Shown here in pieces: positions 6,999-14,695 of a stretch of DNA of 32,371 nucleotides. The stretch covers positions 1 to 32,371 of the forward strand of contig CAJGCK010000006.1 of the NCBI GenBank assembly GCA_904501795.1, in the 5' to 3' direction. A model generated the notes under the pieces. That model had not been told where the DNA came from. It did no database searches and was given only the letters and a program-made list of their open reading frames with translations. How positions within the stretch are numbered: the first letter of the stretch is position 1; every line of letters begins with the position of its first letter. Origin of the DNA: an uncultured Clostridia bacterium (GTDB lineage Bacteria; Bacillota; Clostridia; Christensenellales; Borkfalkiaceae). Both the position numbers and the translations under genes were made by a program.

Positions 6999-7889
6999 TT
7001 AATTACCTTTTTTAATTTTTAAATTAAATCTTTCAAACAAACTTCTTGCGATATCGTCCGCAAACGGAGTTAAAATTTGGTCTATATCGTATTTCATAAG
7101 CGCGCTAACCGATTCCACTGTTTCGGCGTTAGCAAGTATACGTATTTTTTGTTTCCCCTTATATTTAGAAATAAGTTCAAGTTTTTCTATAACTTCATTT
7201 GCCGAAGCTTGACCAAACTCAAACACCAAAAAGTCTACTTTGCTTTGCATTGTTGCCTTTAACACGTGCTTTATATCCTTTTCGGCAAGATTAGTTATTT
7301 CAACCGCTACGCCCACGTCTAGTTCAAAAGATTTGCTAAGTTTTTTCAACTGTTTTTTCAAAGTCTTTTTATGCTCTTCAGCAAACAACGCCTTAGGAAG
7401 CGTTACCACAACCTCGTCCGCGCCTACTTTTTGGCACTGCCTAACCGACGCTATTTTCGTTTTGAACGGACTTTCGCCAAACGGAAAATCAATCAACACG
7501 CCCACGTTGATTTCACTGAGCGAGTATTTTTTAGAAGTCTTTGCGCAAGCAGGCAAATAGATGGGCGCTACCGCTATCCCACCAATCATCAACGACTTGG
7601 TATCGTCAAAAACCTTTTTTACTTCTTTTAAGTTTAAGTTTTGCCGTATTAAAACTTTTTTCAGTTTAGAAGTGATTTTGCTAACAAATAAAGTTACCGC
7701 TTCTTCTTTAAGTTCAAAAGCAGTGGTATGTAAAAGACGTGCAAGTACATCAAACGCGTCCTTTTCGCCGTTTTTAGAAGGTCCGCTCTCCGTATCGCAC
7801 TTGCGTTTGTTTATCCTTTTTGACGTCTTTATAGATTTATTTTTACCATTTATAACGGTTATGCCCGTTTGTTTTTCGTTTATTTCCAT
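6999..7889 (-). CDS. DeoC-fold protein lacking aldolase catalytic residues
   Basis: Residues 85-290 follow the deoxyribose-phosphate aldolase (DeoC) pattern: IAVAPIYLPACAK near 105-117, INVGVLIDFPFGES at 127-140, KIASVRQCQKVGADEV at 145-160 and a TIM-barrel ending. All three catalytic positions known from E. coli DeoC appear lost. The aspartate of ADEVD is V161, the Schiff-base lysine of DFIKTSTG aligns with V222 in DFLVFEFG, and the lysine of KPAGG falls in IRILANAE. The first 80 or so residues are a lysine-rich extension and a helical segment absent from DeoC. The frame is intact and starts with MEINEKQ at an ATG, so this looks like a maintained pseudoenzyme or a protein with a new role, not a decaying gene. 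It ends 41 bases before the FMN riboswitch, whose own promoter lies in that space. No function is claimed. Confidence 0.7.
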   Translation of the reverse strand: MEINEKQTGITVINGKNKSIKTSKRINKRKCDTESGPSKNGEKDAFDVLARLLHTTAFELKEEAVTLFVSKITSKLKKVLIRQNLNLKEVKKVFDDTKSLMIGGIAVAPIYLPACAKTSKKYSLSEINVGVLIDFPFGESPFKTKIASVRQCQKVGADEVVVTLPKALFAEEHKKTLKKQLKKLSKSFELDVGVAVEITNLAEKDIKHVLKATMQSKVDFLVFEFGQASANEVIEKLELISKYKGKQKIRILANAETVESVSALMKYDIDQILTPFADDIARSLFERFNLKIKKGN

Positions 7890-7993
7890 ATCCTAAATTT
7901 CTTTTTTGTGGTTGCGATAAAATATATCATTTATCAACAAATACTCTTATTTACGTTTATCTTTCGCATGTTAGTATAATCAAGGGTGATTAT

Positions 7994-8242
7994 ATGAGCG
8001 AAATTTTTTTATCGGTTGTCGGTGGAATTTTTTTCATTTCGGTGTTTTTCGTTTTTTCAGTGGTGGTGGTACTTGGCGCTAAAGTTTTTTATAAAAACGT
8101 TTCAAGCCTTTTCCCTAAACCTGATGAAAAAGAAGTAAAACCTGTCAAACGCAAAGCGCGAAAAAAACCTTCTAACGTAGTTCGAAGTATAGAAATTAAT
8201 CCCGAAGAAATCGATAAAATATACGTGCGAAAGTCTTCTTAG
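7994..8242 (+). CDS. Small single-span membrane protein, unknown
   Basis: The 82-residue product has one strong hydrophobic segment (about residues 4-32) followed by a basic, proline- and lysine-rich cytoplasmic tail (KPVKRKARKKPS) and ends ESINPEEIDKIYVRKSS-like in RSIEINPEEIDKIYV. I do not recognise a family. The ATG is preceded by AAGGGTGAT, a plausible ribosome binding site. Its TAG stop overlaps the TAA stop of rsfS on the other strand by sharing TTAG. It is transcribed divergently from the DeoC-like gene across about 100 AT-rich bases. The clean start signal and tight packing favour a real gene. Confidence 0.6.
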   Translation: MSEIFLSVVGGIFFISVFFVFSVVVVLGAKVFYKNVSSLFPKPDEKEVKPVKRKARKKPSNVVRSIEINPEEIDKIYVRKSS

Positions 8243-8586
8243 TCGGTATATTTTTCTATGTTTTTACCATTGTCGTATAAACTTTCTAAATGGTAGAACA
8301 ATCTAGTTTCGTCGTTAAAAATGTGAACTATAACGTCGCCGTAATCTAATACCGCCCATCTGCCTTCTTTAACGCCTTCACGCCTGTTGGGAGCAACACC
8401 CATCTTATCCACTTCTTCTTCCAAAAGTTCGATAAGCGAGCGAGTATGCGTCATTGAACGGCCACCCGCCAAAACGAAATAGTCGGCTATATCCGTTTTA
8501 CCGGTTACGTCGATAATAAGTATGTCTTCTGCTTTGTGTTTAGATAAAATTTTACATATTTCTTTAGAAAAAGTTTTTGCGTCCAT
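8239..8586 (-). CDS. rsfS: Ribosomal silencing factor RsfS (Iojap family)
   Basis: The 115-residue protein is a full-length RsfS. The family core is visible as DVTGKTDIADYFVLAGGRSMTHTRSLIE and, near the end, GRWAVLDYGDVIVHIFNDETRLFYHLESLY in separate stretches. RsfS binds ribosomal protein L14 and keeps ribosomal subunits apart during starvation or while the 50S subunit is immature. The ATG has an AAGGAAC site about seven bases upstream. It follows nadD-yqeK by 18 bases in the usual Bacillota order, so the two are probably one transcript. Confidence 0.95.
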   Translation of the reverse strand: MDAKTFSKEICKILSKHKAEDILIIDVTGKTDIADYFVLAGGRSMTHTRSLIELLEEEVDKMGVAPNRREGVKEGRWAVLDYGDVIVHIFNDETRLFYHLESLYDNGKNIEKYTD

Positions 8587-8604
8587 AAAATCGTTCCTTT
8601 TTTT

Positions 8605-9726
8605 TTATTTGCAATAATATTCGAACGCCGAAAGCGTTTCGTGATATATATATTGTTTCTTATTCTTTAAGTGTATTACTTCTTCTTTCAAACACTCTAC
8701 CAAACATTTTTCAAAATCCGTTTCGTAAAGTTGTCTTAAGTATTCCACACCGTCGTAATCCCTATCTTCTTCAATCATATCCGCAACGAAAATCAATTTA
8801 GTTAGCGTCGACATATTAGCCTTGCCCGAAGTGTGAAACTTTATTGCGTCTATCACTTCGCTATCGCTAATTCCTAAAACGTGTTCGGCGATATAAGCCC
8901 CCAAAAACGCGTGCTCTACCGCTTGTGGTACACCCGACGGCAAATCAAAGTCTTTATAGTCGGCTTTGTCTTGGTATTTTGCTAAATCGTGCAAAAGCGC
9001 GGAAGTAATTACCTTTTTTTCGTCTAGTTTCAATTCTTTTACTTTTTTTAAGGCTTGACAAATCACGTTTGCAGTGTGTTTTAATCTTTTTTCAGGCAAC
9101 ACCTTTTTGATATAGTCGGCGTATTCTAATTGAGAATAAATTTCGTTTTCTTTAATATACTCTTCAACTTGCTTTGGTACTTGGTCGCTAATAGGTAGCG
9201 AGAGCGCCGAGTATATTCGAATTTTAGTCGACGAACACTCCTTCCCCGTATACGATAATCTAACGAACTCTTTACCAAAGGTTTTTTTGAAATATTCTCT
9301 CTCCCCTTCCCAGTCGGTAAAATAATCTTGCCTTGCGATAACGGCTAGCGTGCAAGAAGCAAGTATGCGCTCTGGATATCGCCAAGTTTTAAAGTCGGTC
9401 AGCATATCCCCGCCAACTAAAAAATACAAAGTGCTATCGGGATACAATGATTTGAAATGTTCAACGGTCAAATAAGTATAACTCTTGCCCTGGTTTTTTA
9501 TTTCAAAATCGCTTATCTCTACCTTTTCGTTGCCAAGGAACGCCCTTTTAAGCATGTTTAAGCGATACTCTGCAGGGGCGGGCACGGTGGATTTGTGCGG
9601 TGGCGTGAAAGTTGGCGTAATTATTATTTTGTCTAATTCTAGCCCCGAAATCGCTTGGTTAACTAGTGCGACGTGTTCGTTGTGAACGGGGTTGAAAGTT
9701 CCGCCGAATACGGCAATTTTTTTCAT
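8605..9726 (-). CDS. nadD: NadD nicotinate-nucleotide adenylyltransferase fused to YqeK HD hydrolase
   Basis: Residues 1-200 are NadD, which makes deamido-NAD from nicotinate mononucleotide and ATP. The nucleotidyltransferase signature GGTFNPVHNEH is at the start, TPPHK near 43, FLVGGDML near 107 and the CSSTKIR (usually SSTxIR) motif near 165. Residues 200-373 match YqeK, an HD-domain phosphohydrolase reported to cleave Ap4A: RLKHTANV, ALLHDLAKY, VEHAFLGA and FVADMIEEDRD carry the metal ligands. In many Bacillota nadD and yqeK are adjacent separate genes; here they form one frame. The start chosen is the ATG at 9726, giving the standard MKKIAVFGG; an in-frame ATG six codons earlier is possible, and neither has a clear ribosome binding site. 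Confidence 0.92.
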   Translation of the reverse strand: MKKIAVFGGTFNPVHNEHVALVNQAISGLELDKIIITPTFTPPHKSTVPAPAEYRLNMLKRAFLGNEKVEISDFEIKNQGKSYTYLTVEHFKSLYPDSTLYFLVGGDMLTDFKTWRYPERILASCTLAVIARQDYFTDWEGEREYFKKTFGKEFVRLSYTGKECSSTKIRIYSALSLPISDQVPKQVEEYIKENEIYSQLEYADYIKKVLPEKRLKHTANVICQALKKVKELKLDEKKVITSALLHDLAKYQDKADYKDFDLPSGVPQAVEHAFLGAYIAEHVLGISDSEVIDAIKFHTSGKANMSTLTKLIFVADMIEEDRDYDGVEYLRQLYETDFEKCLVECLKEEVIHLKNKKQYIYHETLSAFEYYCK

Positions 9727-9821
9727 GTCAATATTATTGCACATTTTTAAAATAAAATCAACACGTTTTTTGTATGAACAGCCGAAAAAAAGTCAATAAT
9801 CTAAAAAAGGCTAGGTGTTAT

Positions 9822-10589
9822 ATGAAAAGCGTTTACTTTAAACTAACCGTTAACTCGATATTCTTTTTCCTATTAAATTTTTTTGTATGGTTTGTTTTTT
9901 TATACTATTTTTTGCCAAGAAATTCCGCAATCGGTTTTTCCATTTCTCTTTCTATAATTTTGTTGATAATAAAAAACAAAGTAGACTTTAAAAAAGAAAA
10001 AAACAAATTCTTGACAAGCGAAAAAAATCAAAACGTTATTTTAATCGGAGAAGAACTCGCTTTAATGACTTTCCCCGAAAGGATTAAATATTTTTCTAAC
10101 GCTTATAAAAACGAGAAGGTAAGTTGCCAAAAATTTTCAAAAGGGGTGTTGACCGAAAAGGGCGAGCGTGTTTTTTTACTTTTTTCTTTCGACAGTCTTA
10201 GTAAAACTGAAATAGTTAGCGCGTTTAACCGTCTTCAAAAAAACGAACGTGCCTTGCTTTACTGCGTTAGCGCTAAAGACGACGTTTTAAATTTTGCAAA
10301 ACGATTTAACGATAAAGTTACCGTTCTTCAAGTGAGCGACGCCTATTCTTTTTTAGAAAAAAACGGGTGCTTGCCACCTGTTAGAGCAGATTTAATACAC
10401 AAAAAAAATTCTCTTTCCTTTTTGAAAGAATTTTTTGATAGAAAAAAAGCCAAACGCTTTTTAACGCTAGGCTTATTCTTGCTACTTTTCAGTTTTATAA
10501 CTCCGTTTAAGATTTATTACGTGATTAGCGGAACGGCGATTGCGCTTTTAGGTCTTACCAACGCCTTTTTTGCGCCGAATAGAGCCTAA
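9822..10589 (+). CDS. Four-span membrane protein with cytoplasmic domain, unrecognised
   Basis: The product (255 residues from this start) has two hydrophobic segments near its N-terminus, a polar central region of about 140 residues and two more hydrophobic segments before the end. The centre has alternating beta-like and helical stretches (VILIGEELALMTFPERIKYF, RVFLLFSFDSL, RALLYCVSAKDD, KVTVLQVSDAYSFLEK) that look like an alpha/beta fold, but I cannot assign a family. The ATG at 9822 is preferred over one 16 codons earlier because AGGTG lies just before it. The gene faces the opposite way to its surroundings, splitting yhbY from nadD, and its TAA shares CTAA with the TAG of yhbY. Composition is similar to the neighbours, with somewhat more A/T-rich codons. 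Confidence 0.7.
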   Translation: MKSVYFKLTVNSIFFFLLNFFVWFVFLYYFLPRNSAIGFSISLSIILLIIKNKVDFKKEKNKFLTSEKNQNVILIGEELALMTFPERIKYFSNAYKNEKVSCQKFSKGVLTEKGERVFLLFSFDSLSKTEIVSAFNRLQKNERALLYCVSAKDDVLNFAKRFNDKVTVLQVSDAYSFLEKNGCLPPVRADLIHKKNSLSFLKEFFDRKKAKRFLTLGLFLLLFSFITPFKIYYVISGTAIALLGLTNAFFAPNRA

Positions 10590-10879
10590 AATTCTATATG
10601 CTTAACCTTGTCGCTTTTACTTTTTCTATAAAAAACAAGTTTTCTACCGGTCGCGCAAACGAACTCTGCGTTTAAACGCTGGGCTATTTCAATCCCCGCT
10701 TCCTTTGGGATTAAAAGCGAATTTTCTAACACGGTTACCTTTATCAGTTCCCTTTTTTCTATTGCTCCATCCAAACTTTCGATTAAACTTTCGTTAACGC
10801 CAAGTTTACCAACTTGCGTCACCGGTTCTATTTTCATGGCTAAACTTCTTAGCGCGCTTCTTTGTTTTGAAGTTAACAT
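10586..10879 (-). CDS. yhbY: YhbY/CRM-domain RNA-binding protein
   Basis: The 97-residue protein is a single CRM domain. It begins LTSKQRSALRSLAMKIEPV, has the VGKLGVNESLIESLDGAI stretch and the ELIKVTVLENS strand, and ends with GRKLVFYRKS in the position of the family's GxxxVLYR segment. YhbY proteins bind 50S ribosomal precursors and are thought to help assembly. It follows obg by ten bases with TTTCTCC-type Shine-Dalgarno complement upstream of the ATG, so the two are surely cotranscribed and share a ribosome-biogenesis role. Confidence 0.92.
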   Translation of the reverse strand: MLTSKQRSALRSLAMKIEPVTQVGKLGVNESLIESLDGAIEKRELIKVTVLENSLLIPKEAGIEIAQRLNAEFVCATGRKLVFYRKSKSDKVKHIEF

Positions 10880-10889
10880 ATTTTCTCCT

Positions 10890-12152
10890 TTAGTCTATAA
10901 ACTCAAATTCTTCGTTGCCTATAATAACCGTACTCTTATCGGTTGCACCCATCTTGCGTAGTTCGTTTATAATTCCCCTATCGCGCAACACCTTGTGCAT
11001 ATACGCAAGAGAATCGGTGTCGGAAAGCACTACGTTTCTAACCAGCACGTCAACAAGCGTTCCAACGATAACGAACGTTTCGCCTTCTTTGAAGATTTCG
11101 TAATCTAATCTCTCGGGTTTTTCATATTTAAACTCTTCGAACTCAAGCGGTTTAACTGGCGGTAATTTTTCTAGTACTTTCAAAACTTCCGCTTTTAATT
11201 TTTCAGTGTTATCGCCTGTGATGGCGCTCATAGGAATAACTTTGTGTTTTCTGCCTATTTTTTCTTTGAAAACTTTAAGATTTTCTTCCGCACCGTAAAC
11301 GTCACACTTGTTTGCTACTACTATTTGTTTAAGTTTGCTTAGTTCTTTGCTATATTTTTTAAGTTCTTCATTTATTTGCAAGTAATCTTCGTAAGGGTCT
11401 CTACCTTCTACGCCGGAAACGTCTACCACGTGCACGAGCATTCTTGTCCTTTCAATATGTCTTAAGAACTCCGTGCCAAGCCCCGCTCCGTCGCTTGCCC
11501 CTTCAATTAACCCCGGAATATCCGCAATTGTAAAGTTTTTATCAAACACTTCGCAAACGCCAAGGTTTGGCGATAGGGTAGTAAAATGATAGTTTGCAAT
11601 TTTAGGACGCGCTTTGGTAATTTTTGATAATAACGTCGACTTGCCTACGTTTGGAAAACCAACTAAGCCCACGTCCGCTATCGTTTTAAGTTCTAAAACG
11701 ACTTGTTTGGTCTCGGTTTTTTCGCCAAGTTGCGAAAAATGTGGGGCGTGTCTTCTTGCAGAAGTAAAACGCGCGTTTCCCTTTCCGCCGTCACCACCAA
11801 TTAGCACCGTCTTTTTCTCGCCTTCGCTAAACATATCGGCTATTATATTGCCCGTTTGCTTGTCTTTTATAACCGTCCCTAACGGCACGCGTAAAACTAG
11901 GTCTTTTCCTTGCGCACCAAAACAGTTTTTAGATTGACCGTTGCCACCGTTTTCCGCAACGTATTTGGTTTTGTAGTAATAATCGGCTAAATTCCCTAAG
12001 TGCCTGTCCGCAACGAAAACTATATTCCCGCCCTTTCCGCCGTCGCCACCGTCGGGGCCACCGCTCACCTTACCTTTATAATGGATAAAAGAAGTTATTC
12101 CGTTGCCACCGTCCCCGGCTTTTATAGTTATTACCGCTCTATCAACAAACAT
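10890..12152 (-). CDS. obgE: Obg/CgtA ribosome-assembly GTPase
   Basis: The 420-residue protein has all three Obg parts. Residues 1-158 are the glycine-rich Obg fold (FVDRAVITIKAGDGGNGI, GGPDGGDGGKGG). The G domain follows with GFPNVGKSTLL (G1), DIPGLIEGA (G3), NKCD (G4) and a SAITGDN (G5) segment. The C-terminal OCT domain of Bacillota and other Gram-positives is present from about 345 on. Obg binds the 50S subunit and links GTP and ppGpp levels to growth and, in Bacillus, to the stress response and sporulation. The ATG has an AAAGGTGA site. It starts three bases after the stop of nth and is followed by yhbY. Confidence 0.97.
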   Translation of the reverse strand: MFVDRAVITIKAGDGGNGITSFIHYKGKVSGGPDGGDGGKGGNIVFVADRHLGNLADYYYKTKYVAENGGNGQSKNCFGAQGKDLVLRVPLGTVIKDKQTGNIIADMFSEGEKKTVLIGGDGGKGNARFTSARRHAPHFSQLGEKTETKQVVLELKTIADVGLVGFPNVGKSTLLSKITKARPKIANYHFTTLSPNLGVCEVFDKNFTIADIPGLIEGASDGAGLGTEFLRHIERTRMLVHVVDVSGVEGRDPYEDYLQINEELKKYSKELSKLKQIVVANKCDVYGAEENLKVFKEKIGRKHKVIPMSAITGDNTEKLKAEVLKVLEKLPPVKPLEFEEFKYEKPERLDYEIFKEGETFVIVGTLVDVLVRNVVLSDTDSLAYMHKVLRDRGIINELRKMGATDKSTVIIGNEEFEFID

Positions 12153-12155
12153 ATT

Positions 12156-12782
12156 TCACCTTTTAATTTTTTTTAAGCACAGTTCTTTTATCGGGCAATT
12201 TTCGCAGTCAGGGTTTTTTGCCTTACACCTTGCTCGCCCGTGATATATAAGATAGTGGTGCGCTTTCGACCACGTTTTCTTTTCTAAAATTTGCATGAGT
12301 TGCCGTTCGGTTTTTTCGGGAGTAGTCGCGTCCACTAACCCTATTCGGTTTGCAACTCTAAAAACGTGCGTGTCCACCGCAATCGCGTCCTTACCAAACG
12401 CAACGGAATACACCACGTTTGCCGTCTTTCTACCCACGCCGGCAAGCGTTCTTAAATCTTCTAACGAAGACGGAACTTGCCCGTTAAACCTTTCTATTAT
12501 ATCTTTGCTCGCCAAAAGAATATGGCGGGCTTTATTTTTGTATAAACCGCACGAATAGATATACTTTTCTAACTGTTGTTCGGAAAGCGTTAGCATGCTC
12601 TCTGCCGTGCCGTGTTCTAAAAATAGTTTAGCGGTCACCTTGTTTACACGCTCGTCCGTACACTGCGCGGAAAGAATTACCGCTATTAATAACTGGTAGG
12701 GCGTAGAAAAATTAAGTGCAGGCTTGTCTTCGTAATGAAAGGATAATATCTCTATTATCCTATTTGCCGTAGATTTTTCCAT
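12156..12782 (-). CDS. nth: Endonuclease III (DNA glycosylase/AP lyase)
   Basis: Endonuclease III removes oxidised pyrimidines and cuts the abasic site. The 208-residue product shows the helix-hairpin-helix LAGVGRKTANVVY with its catalytic lysine, the catalytic aspartate in AVDTHVFRVANR and a C-terminal 4Fe-4S cluster with the C-x6-C-x2-C-x5-C pattern (C in ARCKAKNPDCENCPIKELC). The start is taken as the ATG at 12782, seven bases after AAAGGA; a GTG two codons earlier would sit on top of that site. The gene leads the nth-obg-yhbY run. Confidence 0.95.
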   Translation of the reverse strand: MEKSTANRIIEILSFHYEDKPALNFSTPYQLLIAVILSAQCTDERVNKVTAKLFLEHGTAESMLTLSEQQLEKYIYSCGLYKNKARHILLASKDIIERFNGQVPSSLEDLRTLAGVGRKTANVVYSVAFGKDAIAVDTHVFRVANRIGLVDATTPEKTERQLMQILEKKTWSKAHHYLIYHGRARCKAKNPDCENCPIKELCLKKIKR

Positions 12783-12812
12783 AATCACGTCCTTTCCCTA
12801 TCGATATATTTA

Positions 12813-12842
12813 ATTTTATCATACATTTAAGCGGTTTTACAA
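12813..12842 (-). promoter_or_regulatory. Candidate promoter for nth-obg-yhbY
   Basis: The minus strand shows TTGTAA (12837-12842), an 18-base spacer and TAAAAT (12813-12818), with the nth start about 30 bases downstream. It is the only good sigma-A match between the DUF3343 gene and nth. Confidence 0.5.
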
Positions 12843-12863
12843 GCATTTTTTACTCTTAAACTG

Positions 12864-13121
12864 TTAAATGGTTTTAACAAATCTTTTCCCGTTTAGTTCT
12901 TTAACTAAAAATATTCCCGCAAAACTACTAAAAGATACCGCTCTTACCGCGCGATAAACGTTAGATAGACTATTAACTCCAACTCTAACGGACAGTCCGC
13001 ACCCAACAAGCGCTTCTTTAGGAGTGTTTATAATGCGGTTACTAATATAATTTTTATTTAAAAAGTTAGAAAATTTTACCGTTTGTTCTCTTGAACGAAA
13101 AGCAACTACTATATATTCCAT
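12864..13121 (-). CDS. DUF3343 putative Se/S carrier-like protein
   Basis: The 85-residue protein fits DUF3343. It opens with the short strand YIVVAFRSREQTVKFSNFL, has the NTPKEALVGCGLSVRV segment with the family's single conserved cysteine in CGL, and ends with a GIFLVKE strand. Family members are described as putative selenium or sulfur carriers because of the lone cysteine and their neighbours. The ATG has an AAAGGAGAAA site. The gene is divergent from a class V aminotransferase-type cysteine desulfurase, a pairing that makes sulfur or selenium hand-over a reasonable but unproven inference. Confidence 0.78.
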   Translation of the reverse strand: MEYIVVAFRSREQTVKFSNFLNKNYISNRIINTPKEALVGCGLSVRVGVNSLSNVYRAVRAVSFSSFAGIFLVKELNGKRFVKTI

Positions 13122-13152
13122 TTTATTTTCTCCTTTGCATAATATTGAACTC

Positions 13153-13181
13153 TTGACTATAAAATAGTTAATATCTAATAC
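13153..13181 (+). promoter_or_regulatory. Candidate promoter for the cysteine desulfurase gene
   Basis: TTGACT (13153-13158) is followed after 17 bases by TAATAC (13176-13181). The -35 match is good and the -10 only fair. A short hairpin CGGCA/TGCCG (about 13192-13216) sits between it and the AAAGGAG ribosome binding site. Confidence 0.4.
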
Positions 13182-13230
13182 ATTTTATTATCGGCATAGC
13201 CTAATTGTTACTGCCGAAAAAGGAGCAAAA

Positions 13231-14352
13231 ATGATATATTTTGATAACGGTGCAACGGGCGGTTTTAAACCGAATACCGTCTACGATTGCGCGATGAACG
13301 TTTTGCGATATTTATCGGCTAACCCCGGTCGAAGTGGACACAGACTTTCACTAACCGGCGCTAACCTAATTAATGAATGTAGACAGACGATTTCAAAACG
13401 TTTCGGCGCTAATGAAGAAAGGGTTATTTTTACCAAAAACTGTACCGAAGCGCTTAATACGGCAATTTTTGGGTGCTATAAATTGGGTGGGCACGTTATT
13501 ACCACAGTTTACGAGCACAACTCCGTTTTAAGACCGCTTACCGCCCTTCAACAAAGGGGCGAGATTTCTCTTTCGATAGTTAGTGGTGATACTAAAAGCC
13601 TACCAAAACTTATTGCCGAACAAATAAAAAAGAAAACTTGTCTTGTGGTGACCACCGCTTGTTCTAATGTTACTGGAGAGTTTTTGCCTATAAAACAAAT
13701 AGGCGAAACTTGCGCCAAATTCAATATACCCTATTTAGTAGACGGTGCGCAGGCAGGCGGACACGTACCGCTAAATTTAGAAGACGACAATATTTCAATG
13801 CTTGCGCTTGCGGGGCACAAAGGGCTTCACGGAATAATGGGAAGCGGTGTTTTATTATTAAAAGAAAATATTACCCTAACCCCGCTTATCTACGGTGGCA
13901 CGGGCACGGAGACTTTTAACCTTTCTCAACCCGAATATTTGCCCGAACGTTTAGAGAGCGGAACGCAAAACCTACCCGCAATTTCCGCACTTAACGAAGG
14001 TGTTAAATATACTTTCTTAAATATGGAACAGTTTTCTAAAACGTTACTTGATAGAACAAAGCGTATGATTGAAGAACTTTCTAAAATAGAAAGAGTAAAA
14101 TGCTTTTCAACCCCAAACCCCGCAGGCATAGTGTCCTTTTTGATAGACGGAATTGCTAGCACTGAACTAGCCGACCGACTAAACTACGAATTCGACGTTG
14201 CCGTGCGAGGTGGGTTTCATTGTGCTCCGCTTATACATAAATATTTAAAAACCGAAAATGAAGGGTTGTTGCGAGCAAGCGTTTCAGCACAAAACAGTTC
14301 TAGAGAAATCAGTTATTTTATAAAGGCGATTAACACGATTGCGCGTGGCTAA
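13231..14352 (+). CDS. Class V aminotransferase, cysteine desulfurase family
   Basis: The 373-residue PLP enzyme begins MIYFDNGATGGFKP, the desulfurase N-terminus. It has the ENxTEALN-like segment (NCTEALNTAIFG), the EHNSVLRPL histidine region, VDGAQAGGHVP with the PLP aspartate, and the Schiff-base lysine in LAGHKGLHGIMGSG. The catalytic cysteine is in GGFHCAPLIHKY near residue 332. This ending resembles the EF2568-type group, which differs from IscS/SufS and has been associated with selenium-dependent molybdenum enzymes; that link is family knowledge, and no such enzyme is visible here. An AAAGGAGC site precedes the ATG. Its TAA shares CTAA with the stop of the next gene on the other strand. 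Confidence 0.88.
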   Translation: MIYFDNGATGGFKPNTVYDCAMNVLRYLSANPGRSGHRLSLTGANLINECRQTISKRFGANEERVIFTKNCTEALNTAIFGCYKLGGHVITTVYEHNSVLRPLTALQQRGEISLSIVSGDTKSLPKLIAEQIKKKTCLVVTTACSNVTGEFLPIKQIGETCAKFNIPYLVDGAQAGGHVPLNLEDDNISMLALAGHKGLHGIMGSGVLLLKENITLTPLIYGGTGTETFNLSQPEYLPERLESGTQNLPAISALNEGVKYTFLNMEQFSKTLLDRTKRMIEELSKIERVKCFSTPNPAGIVSFLIDGIASTELADRLNYEFDVAVRGGFHCAPLIHKYLKTENEGLLRASVSAQNSSREISYFIKAINTIARG

Positions 14353-14624
14353 ATTTTTTTAAGTTCTTCTACGATTTTGTTCAAGATTGCCCGTTTTTTA
14401 TCGTCGAGTAAGGGCGATAAAACGTTTTTGAAGCCCTCTAACTCTTGGTTGGATAAAGTTCCCGCACGTTTGCGTTTGGTGGCTTCTTTGTAAATAGCCA
14501 TTAACAACTCGTTTTGGCTTTTGCCGTCGTATTTTTTTGCGATGGAATTTATTAGGTCGAATAAATTGCCGTTATCACTCGTCGAATTTTGTTGTTTAGA
14601 TGCATATTCGTTAAAATCGTTCAT
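14349..14624 (-). CDS. Small helical protein, unknown
   Basis: The 91-residue product is predicted by eye to be mainly helical and charged: a polar, asparagine-rich start, then LFDLINSIAKKYDGKSQNELL and a C-terminal KKRAILNKIVEELKKI helix. There are no cysteines, no signal peptide and no membrane span. I recognise no family. The ATG has an AGGAGTG site seven bases upstream. It is divergent from another small orphan gene over a 71-base gap that contains a direct repeat, which hints at joint control. Confidence 0.6.
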   Translation of the reverse strand: MNDFNEYASKQQNSTSDNGNLFDLINSIAKKYDGKSQNELLMAIYKEATKRKRAGTLSNQELEGFKNVLSPLLDDKKRAILNKIVEELKKI

Positions 14625-14655
14625 GCTACACTCCTAAAAAATTTTTTCTTTTTTA

Positions 14656-14682
14656 GTTTATGTAGCGAACGCTCGTTTATGT
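14656..14682. repeat. 8-bp direct repeat between divergent orphan genes
   Basis: GTTTATGT occurs at 14656-14663 and 14675-14682, a 19-base period with an 11-base middle (AGCGAACGCTC). It lies between the ribosome binding sites of the two divergent small genes, where an operator or paired promoter elements would be expected. The spacing is close to two helical turns. Confidence 0.45.
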
Positions 14683-14695
14683 TAGTGGAGTTATT

